A stretch of 64,000 nucleotides of DNA from Leptoclinus maculatus. Taxonomy: Eukaryota > Chordata > Actinopteri > Perciformes > Stichaeidae. Location: the NCBI GenBank assembly GCA_032191485.1, contig JAVDOI010000010.1, positions 9,135,123-9,199,122 on the forward strand, read 5' to 3'. The position numbers were made by a program, and so were the translations under genes. The notes beneath the pieces were generated by a model. That model made no database searches. It saw nothing but the letters and a program-made list of their open reading frames with translations, and was not told the DNA's origin. This document shows positions 49,341 through 61,500 of the stretch, one piece after another. Each line of letters opens with the position of its first letter. Within the stretch, counting starts at the first letter, position 1.

Positions 49341-49347
<7 letters not shown>

Positions 49348-50204
49348 AAAGATTCACACAAAGAGCTCATCAGTACACCTCCCCTGTTTTGTGTTTGTCC
49401 CATTCACTGCCACATCATCACTTTGTGTATGATTATACTTTTAAATCTCCCCCATATTAAACATGCATCTCACAAGCAGCACATTTATATGCTAATGCAG
49501 CGACAATATTCTGCAGAGAGAGATGAGATTCAACCTCTAAAAAAAAAAAATCTGCCTAACTCCTCTGGTGGCAACAAAGCTATGGATAGCCTGCGAGGAC
49601 GCACTTAAGAGATTTCTGCTATGCCTTGCTATACATGCCGCCATCACCCAGTCAGAAAAGGCATCCCCAAAACCCCAAGAGACACAGCATGCCCCCCAAC
49701 TCTGCCTGAGACGCATACTGTACACACAGCATACAGTACAGTCAAGCTGCCACACAGATCCTCATCCCGTGTCCCTGTAGTTTGGTAACAGTACCTAGTG
49801 TACAGTTACTCTTTCTGAAGTACATCCATACTTGACGCTCACACACACAGCAGTAGGAGTTGGAGCCAGGCTGACAGCAGACTGATGGGCCCTGGAAGAT
49901 TAGACGCTGGTCCAGGGTCATTATTACACTTAGTAAACACTGCAAAGGTGAGTTTATGGACTCAATCGCTAGTTTCATGTCTTCTTCAATGCAGCACAAT
50001 GTTCATTTAGTAAATGATGGTCCCATTTGGCTTGGCTACCTTGTGAATGACAAGCTGCTGCCGGGGCTTTGTCCGGTCAGGGAGTCGATTGCGTTTTTTG
50101 TCTTTGAACTTTTAAGTACATGAAAGTTATTTGTATTTAGGTCACCCTAAAATTCATTATTCAGCATATGGCTGTACTTTCACTTATAGTTGCCAAAACA
50201 ACAA

Positions 50205-50290
50205 CAACATGTAACAACCAAGAACAAAGATGGCGGCGGCTAAAATGCCGGACTCGAGGCTTCAAAACATGGATGTATGAGAGAACTACA
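50205..50290 (+). repeat. Dispersed repeat fragment containing a YY1-like site
   Basis: AAAGATGGCGGCGGCTAAAATG followed by CTCGAGGCTTCAAAA resembles a fish repeat I recall with 'AAAATGCCxAACTCGAGGCTTCAAAA'. The AAGATGGCGGC core equals a YY1 consensus. Confidence 0.45.
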
Positions 50291-52770
50291 TATACGTAGC
50301 GTTGTATTAATAAAAGACAAGTAATGCAAGCTCATGGTGTAACGTCTGGTCACATCTATTCACAATTTTGGAGAGACTAGTTAGCCAGTGAAAACTTCTA
50401 AACTAGTCTACAGATTCAGACATCCCTGGCTTATGTGGCCAGAAATTAATGAATGCAGCTTAAGATACCACACTCAAGTATCACTCATTGAATTTTAATG
50501 CCCAACATCATCCCCTAATTCCTTCATTTCCACCGGGATGAATTTTAAATCTCAGCACAGTTCAGTTGTTTTGCAGAACAACAACTCAGAAGGCACTGTT
50601 CTGGTACTACAGCATAGGCACTACAATACAACCAGGGTGTACCTTATTTAAATACGGTGCATCATTCTGATGAATGGTGGGATGTCAGTGTTGAAACTGT
50701 CCAATTGTCTTGCAATCGATACGTAAATTGACCTGTAGAACTCAATCGGACATTCATATTTTGCTGAATTTCCCTCTTTATGAGAGGTTGAGGAGTACTG
50801 AATTGGCATATGCACAATGGACAGTACTTGTGAATATACAAATAGGAGACACATATTGCAGAGTGTGTTAAATATGCGCAGCATCTGAAATTACCACACC
50901 AATTAAGTGCCAAATGTGCTTTTGGCAGCTAACATCTTCACAAAACGTGTTGAGAACATTTGAACACCTCGGTTATATTCAAACTCTCCTTCCTGAACAT
51001 CAGCCAAACCACGGCTCCGTCTCAAACAGGTATCATTACATGTTTCTTAAAATCATGAATAATTACTACTTGTAATACTACTTGTAATTACTACTGGCTG
51101 GTGAAAATGTCCTACTACTTTAACAGCTCTTGGTAAATGAGGCTAAAAGTTAGCTTCAGGAGCCGTGTGTGGCTGGACTCATGCCTCACGGTCCACTCAG
51201 GGCTGCCTTTTCAACACAAACTCCAGGTTTACGCAACAACGCTGCCATTTTCTAACTTAGAAAGACTGAAAATAGCAGTCGAATTGGATTACTTCTGACC
51301 CCGAATGTATTTAACAGCTCAATCAAGACAAATCAATGGAGCTTCACTGCCAGGCAGAATGCTAAAGCAGAGACAGCTATAGGGCATTTGAGCCGTCAGT
51401 GTTGGGTCAGAGCTGGAGGTCCAAGGCAAAGAGCTTCTGACTTAAAGCTGCATTCATAATGCAGATGTTACCCAATATGCTTTGCTTGTATTACATTTGT
51501 ATTGGCCAACTATGCAATAACCACATATAAAATGATATCGGAGGAAAAAAAGAAGCCTGAAGAAGTTAAATTCAGGCTTAGAGGAGCTGCGGCACATCAA
51601 TCACATTGTGAAACGGGCCGATCCTCCAGACTGCCACGGGCACTTCTCCTACATACATTATATCTACAGTAGATAGTCTAACAGACACCAAGCTGCAGGT
51701 TATGTGGTGGAACGAACTCAGCTGCTCACAGACTGTTGAAGCACCAAGACAATGAAACTCTAAACATAAAGGGACGTCTTTCTTCAGCGCTGGATTCGAT
51801 GGCGCTTTTGTGACAGAAACTACAGAAAACATGTCCGACGTCAGAAAAGCACACGTGAAAGTCAAAAGGCCCTGAAAACCTCAATGAACTCCTTACTATG
51901 AATGATGGGAACCAACCTGACCACAATACTAGAATATACTAGAATATTTCAGGTGAAAATGCCTTTGTCCATCATCTGTATTGTGAAAACAGTGGATTTC
52001 CACACAGTCGGAGAAGTAAAAAGGGTAATTCCTGGTCATAGTTCAGTAATAAAATTCAAGCCCACTCCGGGTTTATCTCCGCTGCTGCTGCTGCTGACAG
52101 CGCTGTAAGCCAAAGATGTATTCACATAGGATGAGAGAGAAGAGGAGTTTTACCGTCTGGTTCAAAAGTACTGAGGAAACTTTTTTTTGCTTTGAACGAG
52201 CGAGAACGATCCGCAAAGCCCTGCGTCACTCGGCCCTCCGTTTCCATCAAAGCTAGTTTTGTAGTTCATTTAGGTCAATTAGAGAGAAGACTCTGTTTGC
52301 AGAAGTTTATAGCCCGCCATGTTGGTATCATGCATTGCTATGTGTACAATGATGAAAAGGACAGGGATTCGACTGACAAAATGTGATGTGAATGGTGGGG
52401 AATGGTTATTATATTTTAACGGTGTATGAATGAAGTAAATGACAATGCGACAATGTAAAAGAGGTCGCTCGTATTAATGAACCCACCGTGAAATAACACC
52501 TGAATCTGCAGCTCGCCTCGGTTTTAAGGAGCTTTATAGAGTTTCAGCTCATAGCTCAGAGCCAGTTCTTTCCCACCACTGTCGCGTAGTCTTTGGTTGT
52601 AGCAGGCAGCCGTTTTCTGAGAAAAGCTCTAACAACCCACTGTATACAAACTTCATATAACAATCCCCGATATTAGATTCAAGAGAACTCAAAAAGCACA
52701 TTTTGCAGGCATGGTGTCAGGTTGGCTTAAAGGCTTTTTTTATTTACACCACAAACCAAATCCTAACATA

Positions 52771-53232
52771 TAGGGATGGGTATCGTTTGAATAATTACGA
52801 TACCAGTACCAATACCTGTACCCCTATCGTGATAACAAAACTAATGGAGAACATTCGATAACTTTTTTCTACTTCATTCAATACCCATCATGTAGAAATA
52901 TTCAGTTGCGTTAAATACCACCAAATCTGTTTTTCATCAGACACCAGATAGCCATATTTTTGAACATCTTGTTGGTATCTCGGCACATTGGACTGCCAAC
53001 TCCTTCAAAAACACCACGCCACAGACGGGTTGTTTGGGTTGTAGCTGCTGCAGTCGTGTGCCAATCGCACGTCGTATCAAGTCAAAGAACGCTTTGACTC
53101 ATTTTCTTCTAGATCTGGCTACAAAAAGGATCGAATGCAAGGTATCGTTTGACTGGAATTTGAAGTTTCAATACTACTGGGTTACTTTGGTCGATACCTT
53201 AAAAAGGTATCTAATACCCATACCCAGCCCTA
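52771..53232. mobile_element. MITE-like element with GGGATGGGTATCG ends
   Basis: It begins TAGGGATGGGTATCG and ends ATACCCATACCCAGCCCTA, imperfect inverted termini over about 15 bases. CGATACC-type motifs repeat inside both ends (TACGATACCAGTACC, GGTCGATACCTT). I recognise the 'GGGATGGGTATCG' start from many fish genomes. No clear flanking duplication was seen, so the superfamily is left open. The short frame at 53034-53240 is not a gene. Confidence 0.7.
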
Positions 53233-53732
53233 CAGTTTAGAACGGGTCGATTTTGATCCGTCTGTTCTAGTTTAGCTGAAACTCCCCAAATCCCAATTAA
53301 ACTTGACAGCATGCTTAAGTTGTCGTCCTCAATGTTTTACGGTCAGACGGACACAGAGCTATGACAGCAGTGCTCTGTCCCACTGAGCCACACAAACAGA
53401 TGAATACTGATCTGACAGTTCCGGCTGCCATCGCACAGCCACCGATTCCAAACAGCACAAATGCGGTCCAAAGCATGTATTCAATGTGGGGTTATTTTTG
53501 CTCTCACTACTACACTACATGCATCAGATCTGTGTTGCATAACAAAATTAGGGTTGAGATACATTCGGCTAAAGCATTGGTGACAAAGAGGCCGGCAGGA
53601 AGACAAGGAGAGGAGCTGAGGGTTAAACATCTGGAGGACGAGGCAGAACCCCGCAGGGGATATTCAGAAGAGAGGACTGGGAGCGCGTGGCCATTGGGGG
53701 CAGTTGACCTCCATGACAATGGTAGGCAGAGG

Positions 53733-53810
53733 TGTGTGTGTGACTCTGTGTGTGACTGTGTGTGTGTGTGTGTGTGTGTGTGTGACTGTGTGTGTGTGTG
53801 ACTGTGTAAG
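53733..53810 (+). repeat. (GT)n with ACT interruptions
   Basis: GTGTGTGACT-type units mixed with pure GT runs. Confidence 0.9.
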
Positions 53811-54349
53811 AGCAAGCCTCTTGGGTAAGGAAGAGCAAAGGGAGATGGATCGACTGTGACAGGAAGCCACGTCAGCACCGCCGGCAGAGAGGGGAGCATA
53901 TGTCAAGAGGGAAGACATTAGAAGAGAAGCAACATTTAGTCAGAGGACAGAGGGTAAGAACTACACATTTTTCAACAAGTTAAATGTTTTTCACTTTCAT
54001 TTTCACTATCAAATGATGTGATCATTTCTTTAGTATGTAAAATGTAGCCCGACTGTTTATGTCTTTAGTGAACAATCTTTTTGGTTATTAAATAATTGTG
54101 ATCAATATAGACGTATAACGATCAACTTAAGAGTCTTTTGCTATTTTTGACTTGACTTTGACCGCCTTTTGTTCCCGACTTCAATCATATCTTCATTTCT
54201 GTACCGACATTTCTTTGAAATTATTAACCTACACATACAACGCTACCCATATATCCGTAAAAAGCTAATATCCTGCCCATTTATTGGTCTAGAGCTGGTA
54301 TACACTGTGAAAGAATTCTGCATGGCAAGTTTCCAAAGTCCAAGGTGAA

Positions 54350-54576
54350 GTCCTTGAATTGCTTCTTTTGTCTGAGCAGCAGCCCACACATTCATTTCAT
54401 AATTCTATAAAACAGAGAAAAGCTGCAGATTGTCACATTTGTGAAGCTGGCTGAAACCAGCTAAATGTTTGGAGCCTTTTCTTGATAAATGACTTCAGCA
54501 GATAATCTTTCATCACAATTGCTTATTTTCTGTTGGCCAACTAATTGCTTTAATGACTAATTGATACAGCCCTAAA
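54350..54576 (+). mobile_element. Dispersed repeat family B, right part
   Basis: TGAAGTCCTTGAATTGCTT, CACATTTGTGAAGCTGGCTG, AAATGTTTGGAGCC, TGATAAATGACTTCAGCAG and a final TGACTAATTGATACAGCCCTA match the right half of family B, whose full form ends 'CGTTTCAGCTCTA'. Confidence 0.6.
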
Positions 54577-56066
54577 TTTAATAACTACTTTGAATATCAA
54601 ATTTGTCTAGCCTTGGATAGAAATCAAGACCACGACAAATGGAAACAAGCGTGCTCTCTTGAATGAGAGACTTTCACCGACACAAAAAGAGAATGCAGCT
54701 TATTCAGAAAAAAGAAACCGACATGAGGGAGGCAGAGGAAAAGATATTAGCCACAGAAAATGAGAGTGAGGAGCAGAAAAGACGGGAATGTCACATCCCA
54801 CTACCAAGGACAGCGTCTTAGACTCAGGCAGCCTGCCTCCATTACACACGATTGGTGTTGCGTATTCAATTCACAAGTAAGATCAATTAACGGCTACCCA
54901 TCTGATTGATCGGTGCTAATTAGCACGGCCGTGCAGGATGCTAATGGTCGTTGAGGGAGGTCGGGAACGCTCTGCCAAACACGAGCACTCCAAGGTCAGA
55001 ACTGCAGCAAATTCATGTTGATGACAGAACAGCTGCCATTGTGTTCTGCCAGGACACTCCATTGTATTGCCCGGACATTTAAGTGCTAGGACAGCAGCGC
55101 GTGTATCATTCTCTCATAAAGCATGTTTTAGCTTATTTGCTTATTATCTTTAATTACTGAGCACAAGCAGCATAGCAAAGCTAAGTCAGAGGGAGAGCTC
55201 GTCGGAGTGGGTTTGGCCTGTGATCCACGCGATCCCAACATCCCCTTTTGAAAAATAGACAATGTTGCCGGCTCAGTGAGGAAAGGGAGATTTGGCAACG
55301 GTTGGTAGGGAGGAAAAGCATTCGTTTTCAGTGTTTCTATTTTCAATTCTGTGGAGCCATATGGTGTGGCGTCAAGCTGGCAAAGGAAGAAATAACAATT
55401 TGACGCAAAAGACCAGGACTTACAGCAGCGAGGCACGGGGAAAAAAAAAAGCTAAATACACAAGGGAGTTGAAGAAAAAGGAGCTCCTTCTAGTTATTTT
55501 CAGAGCTGTGATTAGGTGTTGGCAACGTGATGACATGTGCGAGGTTGGGGGAAAAAAAGGTGGCAGGAAGAGGAGACTCACCCTGTCACCACTAGCAAGA
55601 CAACTGCCAACAGTCACTGACAGGACATTAATCAACTCCTCACATACAAGCTTCCACATACAGAATTAGAAGAAGTTTGTACACAGACCCCGTGTAGCAC
55701 AGGCTTATATATCCACCGTCAGTAACAAGACTTTTCTATTCACAAGCCGTGGTCTGGTCTAGTGGCAAATGGGTTTCTTAGAAGATGAACACAGTAGGAA
55801 AATTAGTTTTTGTTGGAGGCACAACTGAAATCAGACCACTAGAGAATATTCTAGACATCAAACCATATGAGATTCAAACACATCTAGTTCTTCAGATGAG
55901 TGCATCTGATCAGCGGCAACAAAAGACGCCACCAGCGTGGCATGAAAACAAAGATATCTCAGAGAGTGCGTCACACAATATGACAGCTAATCAACAAGAG
56001 GAGAGCTGTCAATAGGCTTTATGGACATTGGTCATTCTGCTGCAGTGCTGATGGATTATGGTGATA

Positions 56067-56234
56067 GGGGGGGGGGGGGGGATGACTCAGTCTTCATGAC
56101 TCCCATCCTCAACACAGCGGGAGCGCTAGCCGATAATCGAAATCTCTGACAGGGGTCGTCGGGTCGATGAATGTGTTTGTGTGTTGTTCATGTGGGCGCA
56201 TTTAAAAAGCGGAGGGGGGGGGGGGGGGGGGGGG
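56067..56234 (+). repeat. Two long poly-G runs
   Basis: About 15 G at 56067-56081 and 21 G at 56214-56234. Runs this long often vary in length and are sequencing-sensitive. Confidence 0.9.
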
Positions 56235-57863
56235 TAGACAGAAAAACATGTACAAAGAGAATGAAGAGAATGAAGAGACAAAAATAAAAGAGCGAGCCGA
56301 GATATGAAGCCAAAGCAGCAGACGGCGGAGGGGTGTGTTTGTGTGCGAGCGTAATTGCTTCTGTGCATTGAAAATGACAGACTCTGTATACTCTCACGTG
56401 AACAGAAGATCTGAAACCGGCCTGCATTTACCAGGCTTTTGAGGCAGTCCTCAGCGATCAATTTTCAACCCAGTGCCGCTGGGTGTGGAGACCCGTCCTG
56501 TTCCCCATCACAATACTCAATAAGCGTCTGACAGGGCTCAGGCCTGTGGTGACCTTCATTTCTCTGGGCCAACTGACTGTGACTCCTTTATATACACCAA
56601 AGTCCATGTTGATTCCAGAGGATTGTTTCAGATTTTATTTTTTTAACACTTACTTGGTTCAGCTGGATCTGACCTTTGTTATCAATATTGTAGACCATTG
56701 TTCTGGAAACGCCACTAAACAGCTGCTTTGATCCACTGCTTTGGCTCTAAAATCGCACGGCCAGGTTATACACTTTGTCTTTATATATTTATACTTGGCC
56801 TTAGTTCAGCAACTGAAATTACTCGGGATGCGTTTAAGCATTTAAAGCAAGACACTATCGCTCAATTCTCACATTTTCCTCAGCAAAAAACGTATTCAAA
56901 TAATAAGGTGTTGGAACACAGCTAACCAGCTCTGCAGCCAAAATGGTAATTAATATTGGTAAATTCTCCATTATATTCACCAGCTAGTCACTAACTTTGG
57001 ATGTCTGCTGCTCGGTGCTTAGCGAGTAGTGTACTGTGGGTTTAAAACAACGTTAAGAGTGAATCAAAACATTCAATCCAACACATCTACAGCTGAAACT
57101 ATTTCCACAGAGTTGAAACAGCCCTTCTCTGACGTATTCTCGTATTGTAAGGATACGGCATTGGATAATACTGTGTTGATGGTCATGTTAATGTATTTAA
57201 GAGGCAGCTGAACCCCAAATGTAAGCACCACTAATGTCTGCTCTTGCCTGAGGCAAGATTAATGTGACTTCTTTACTTTTCTGAGGCACAAGTTGAAAGG
57301 GAAGCATAAAAAAAAAGTATTAAAAGGCTCTAAATGGAAAATCTTACAATAGTGATACAGAAGACCCGAGACCGTGTATTCTGAATGCAGAGCACACGCT
57401 CTAAAGGTGGAAAGAGGAGAAATAGGTGTTCATTTGTGAAGGTCGGCCCAACTGCAAGCCGCAATCTATTTGGGAATGAGGTGAATGCACAATTCCTCGC
57501 CACAATCCTGCCTATCCATTCTGCTGGATTTCACGGTGGCCCCTCCACACTGAGACCAGGAGGCACTTGCATTTCACACCTAGAGCTGTCACCATGGAAA
57601 CGACACAAAGGCATCCGTTAGTGGATGTTTCACATCATTTCTGTTCCGTGTCCAAATTAAGGAAAAACCCGTGGACACCCTTCGAATAACAAAAAACACA
57701 GGAGCCAGAATAAACGCTTTCCCACGCAAAAAGCATGAAAGATGACAAACATGAAAAGCAGAAGTTCCATCCCAAATAAAACGTCGGGGTTTCATCAACG
57801 TGGAACTCTTCATGTGGTTTTAAGTGTCCTCGAGTGACCCTGGTGTTTGTGTGGGACTCTTAC

Positions 57864-57939
57864 CTGATGGATTATCTCAGACACTGGCAGCTGGTCCACA
57901 TACGAGTAAGTCTCTTTTTGCAGCTCTCCAGTCGCAAAA
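57864..57939 (-). CDS. pigk: pigk penultimate coding exon (partial gene)
   Basis: On the - strand, acceptor GTCTTTCAG, then one base completing a codon, 25 codons, then donor GTAAGAG. It reads F-A-T-G-E-L-Q-K-E-T-Y-S-Y-V-D-Q-L-P-V-S-E-I-I-H-Q. Human PIGK, as I recall, has Y-A-E-Q-L-P-V-A-Q-I-I-H-Q immediately before K-P-K-L-K-D-W-H-P-P, the sequence of the next exon here, and the phases fit (ends phase 0). The half before Y-S-Y is poorly conserved. It is the luminal juxtamembrane region after the protease fold. Upstream exons should lie beyond base 64000; I searched 57940-64000 for the preceding conserved segment (N-V-L-I-T-D-F-F-G-S in human) and did not see it. Confidence 0.9.
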
Positions 57940-60900
57940 CTGAAAGACAAAAAAAAAAACACACAACAGCACTCTGTTAGCATTAGAGCTCCAAACTCCC
58001 TGGCCTCCTTAACTACCCATGATGCACTTTGGTTATTTTTTTTTTTTTTAAGTTTAAAAAAAATGAGTAAACAGCAAAGAAGCAATCAATCAAATTTGAT
58101 TTATACTGCGTCTCAGTCGCTAAGATTAGTCCTCTGATGGTGCATCATCTTGGTGGCTCTTTGCCAGTTTAAAGAAATATAAACGAAAATAAATTCTGCT
58201 TCTGCTTTGCCTTTTATTGTGGCATGAGCAGTGAGGCAATAAATTACCTGAATCCACAAAGAACAGTGGAAAAGGGTTTCTATAAGAGGGTCACGAAGAA
58301 CGCAGAATAATGATCAATATGCTACTCTGGATTGCAACGCGTTTCAGAATCTCCAATTTACCTGAATCAGTCTGTACTACCACCATTGGGCGGTTATAAT
58401 GGACATGTAAACACGGTCATGATATGTAGCCTTGGGTCTGATCGACAACTCAACCCATTTAGAATTGCACTCCTGTTGACGCAGCAGAATCAGAAATATC
58501 TTTGTTTTTCCACGCATTCTTCAACCTGGTCAAAACCTAGTGCCTAGATTACCCACAATGCCACTCCACAACCAACAGATGTGTCCGAGATTCAAGCTAG
58601 CTGCGCTTGTAGCGGCCTCAAGCGGAGATGAGGAGCGTGCTGCAGAGGTCTGGTAAGCTCACTTCTTTCTAACTCGACACCAACAGATATTTCTCCCTTT
58701 CAAACTTGTAGTCCTCCGCACCAACCGAAGCTAATTCAAGTGGCATCACTTGAGGCAATTAATCAGACTTCAGCTCCAACAAAAGGCGCTACACTACGTT
58801 TTTTTTTCAGATATTTAGCAGCACTCCCCAATGCCTGCAAACAAACTGATGTGTGAAATCAGTGATTCAAGTTGTCCAATGGAGTATGCATAAGTAATAT
58901 CAAGGTGAAATGTCATTAAGGAACGCAGTTAGAACAGCGCCTTAGGAGGCACTACACAAACGGTGAAGTTTAATTGCGTATTAAATCTTCTTACATAACT
59001 AGAATTTATGAATACAACAGGGAACAGTTATATTTGTAGAGTCCTGACATGGTTTGATATTATTTCAGCTGTCCCTTTGCCTACTTTACGTTGCAGGAGC
59101 CAAAAAAACGTCCTAAAAATATGAGTGAGAGAGTGAGTTTCCTCACTCTCAGCTCCTCCAGAAGCCTCCTCTCTTAGCGTATTTAAAAGCATGCCCTGAA
59201 AGAATGAAGTCATTTGTGGTTCAGAGTCTTGTTCATGGACACTGAAAAAGGTAAGCACATGCCCGTTAATGGATAGATATTGTTAGCGTGAGACAAGCTG
59301 TATTAAACCTGTGACCTTTAAAGACACAGAACTGGCTATGCAGTCACAGAGCCGTCCTGCTTCCATTGTTGTCCAAAAGCAATTAAAAAAAAAAGCCCTA
59401 ATGAGCCACACTGGGTTACATGTTCCATCATTACAATGAACACAAGGACTGTAATTAACTTTGAGTCAACCCCATAGGCACCATGTTGCTGCTGTAAATA
59501 CTCACTAGAGCACCAAATCCACATCTGAAAATAGTATGACAAACAAATACACAGATTCACTCCCGTTGTATTTCGCTGCGACACTACAGCGCCCGGCTGT
59601 TTCAGGCTTACTTGCTGAGCCTTTTTAGAGATGGAACTTTATATTTGTGAGTGTTTTTAAAGATTCAGTGAGGATGAACGGCTCCCCGTCATTGCTTTTC
59701 TGCTCCATACCTATTGGAATGATAACTTTCATCAGACAGATCTTAGAGGAACAGTCTCTGAGGCCACGGTCTACGTTTCATTAACTAGGTGTTCTTGTAG
59801 GTTTACCATCATCTGTGTTCAACAACATAAAAGCAAGGAAACAGTTCAACCACATGATGAACCCAATTCATCAATGTGGATTCACCACTATTGTGATGTC
59901 CCGTTTTTTAAAATGCTTGAATCCTTCTGAGACTTTGTTTCCAACATCACAGTCGCACACACAGAGTCAGGAAGAAGACTCTCAGCTAAAGGTCACAGTG
60001 GAGTGGCGGTTCGACTGAGAGGCTGTCTTTGGCTAATCAAAGAAAGTTCAGGTCAGACAGCTGCTGACAAAGTGGGCCATATCCCAGAGTGAGCCACCAC
60101 TCGCTGTGTGAAGCAACCTGTTCTTCCTCTTGCTCTTAGTTACTTTTGTTCAAATTCTCTCTCTCTCTCCGGCTTTTGGACCCTTGCCCTTCCTTCTTTA
60201 TCCCTTTTTTTATTCAACTCCAGTTCTCTTCGAGTCTTTCTTCTCACTTAGGTCTGTGCGGTAGGGCAGAAGTTGCTCTGACAGGCAGGAACAGAGACGG
60301 AAGAAAAAGCAGGCAGAGCTCTATGTGCACCGAGCCTCTTACTGCCAGTGGAAATGTGTCACTGAGCACAGACGACTCACCGCCATTTCCCCACTTTTTC
60401 ACTTAGCATAAGAGATGAACTCTAATTCGATTCAAACCACTTCCTTCTTTATTTTCCATATAAATCTTTCAATCCACTTAGCTGACTCTAATGGATGCAT
60501 CTGCTCCTCCACACCTCCAGCTCTGGTGTCACTGCTGCCTCCAGCTGCCATCTTTAGGTCAAACTAATTTCTTCTTAACATCTGCTCTTACTAATGACCC
60601 AAGTGGAATTCGTAGAGGCTGTCCAGCGCTGCAGGTCACAAATTCCATTAAATGTACTTTATTACTGAAATGTGCTATTAAGTCAGCTTTAATTTGATCA
60701 TTGATATTATCCTTGGAGCTTTGTGACCCACAAGATGACATGTTTTGGTCAACAAGTACGAATGGCTGGAAGTGAGTAACTACACAATGTCATTACACAG
60801 TTAAGCCCGTGTATATAGAGAGGATTGAGGGGGTCCATTAAAACGTCCCCTCCATCAAGAGCAATTCACTTAATGGAAGAGCTGGTTCTGAGGGAAAAAG

Positions 60901-61061
60901 CAGCCGTTTAGAATGGGTGAGAGAATAAAAAAAGGGAGGAGAGCGAGCAAGAGAATGACTAAGAGACTCGCACACTTGAACACATGTGTAACCAGCTTCT
61001 CGAAATATCCTGTGCATCTTGTCCGCGTGGCCGGATGACAAGACAAAAATGGATTAAAAAG

Positions 61062-61063
<2 letters not shown>

Positions 61064-61134
<71 letters not shown>
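61064..61134 (+). repeat. (AT)n microsatellite
   Basis: Seventy-one bases of uninterrupted AT. The Ile-Tyr repeat frame crossing it is not a gene. Confidence 0.98.
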
Positions 61135-61137
<3 letters not shown>

Positions 61138-61417
61138 CCAGCTTGTTTCAGAGGACATCTGTGATATTTTCGCTCTGGGCGAACAAACTGAGTTTAACAC
61201 AACCCATTTTCAGGTCTTATGAAATGCTATCATAAAATGTTTACCAGAGCCGTTCAGACAGAGGTCTTATAACGATCATTCTCATTTATTGCTTTTTTTT
61301 AGATGATCCAGATGTGTTGACAAAGGCTTTAACCGAGCCCAGTCCTGTTTTTATAGACGAAAGCCCAATTCATCCGACATTTATTTCTTTAAAAGGAGGT
61401 GGGATGATCACTGTAAG

Positions 61418-61500
61418 TAGGGCGGCAACTAACGATTATTTTCCCAATTAACTGATTGTGAAACGGATTAAGTGACAAATGCACATTATAATTAAAGCCT
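61418..61500 (+). mobile_element. Dispersed repeat family B, left fragment
   Basis: TAGGGCGGCAACTAACGATT followed by ATTTTCCCAATTAACTGATT is the left end of family B. The interior has diverged or been replaced. Confidence 0.6.

Larger units (their letters stand above)
49053..57863 (-). other. Last intron of pigk
   Basis: 8811 bases on the - strand, donor GTAAGAG and acceptor CCCCTCAG, phase 0. It contains G-runs, a (CA)n, an interrupted (GT)n, a dispersed-repeat fragment with AGATGGCGGCGG (50205), a 462-base MITE-like element (52771), a family B repeat (54350), poly-G tracts (56067, 56214) and a block at 54830-54960 that may be conserved. No gene was recognised within it. Confidence 0.8.

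Noticed and set aside
58246..58285. Possible additional pigk exon with a GTAATT donor
   Set aside because: The coding potential is too short and does not resemble PIGK.
61064..61134. Ile-Tyr repeat peptide
   Set aside because: Translation of an (AT)n microsatellite.
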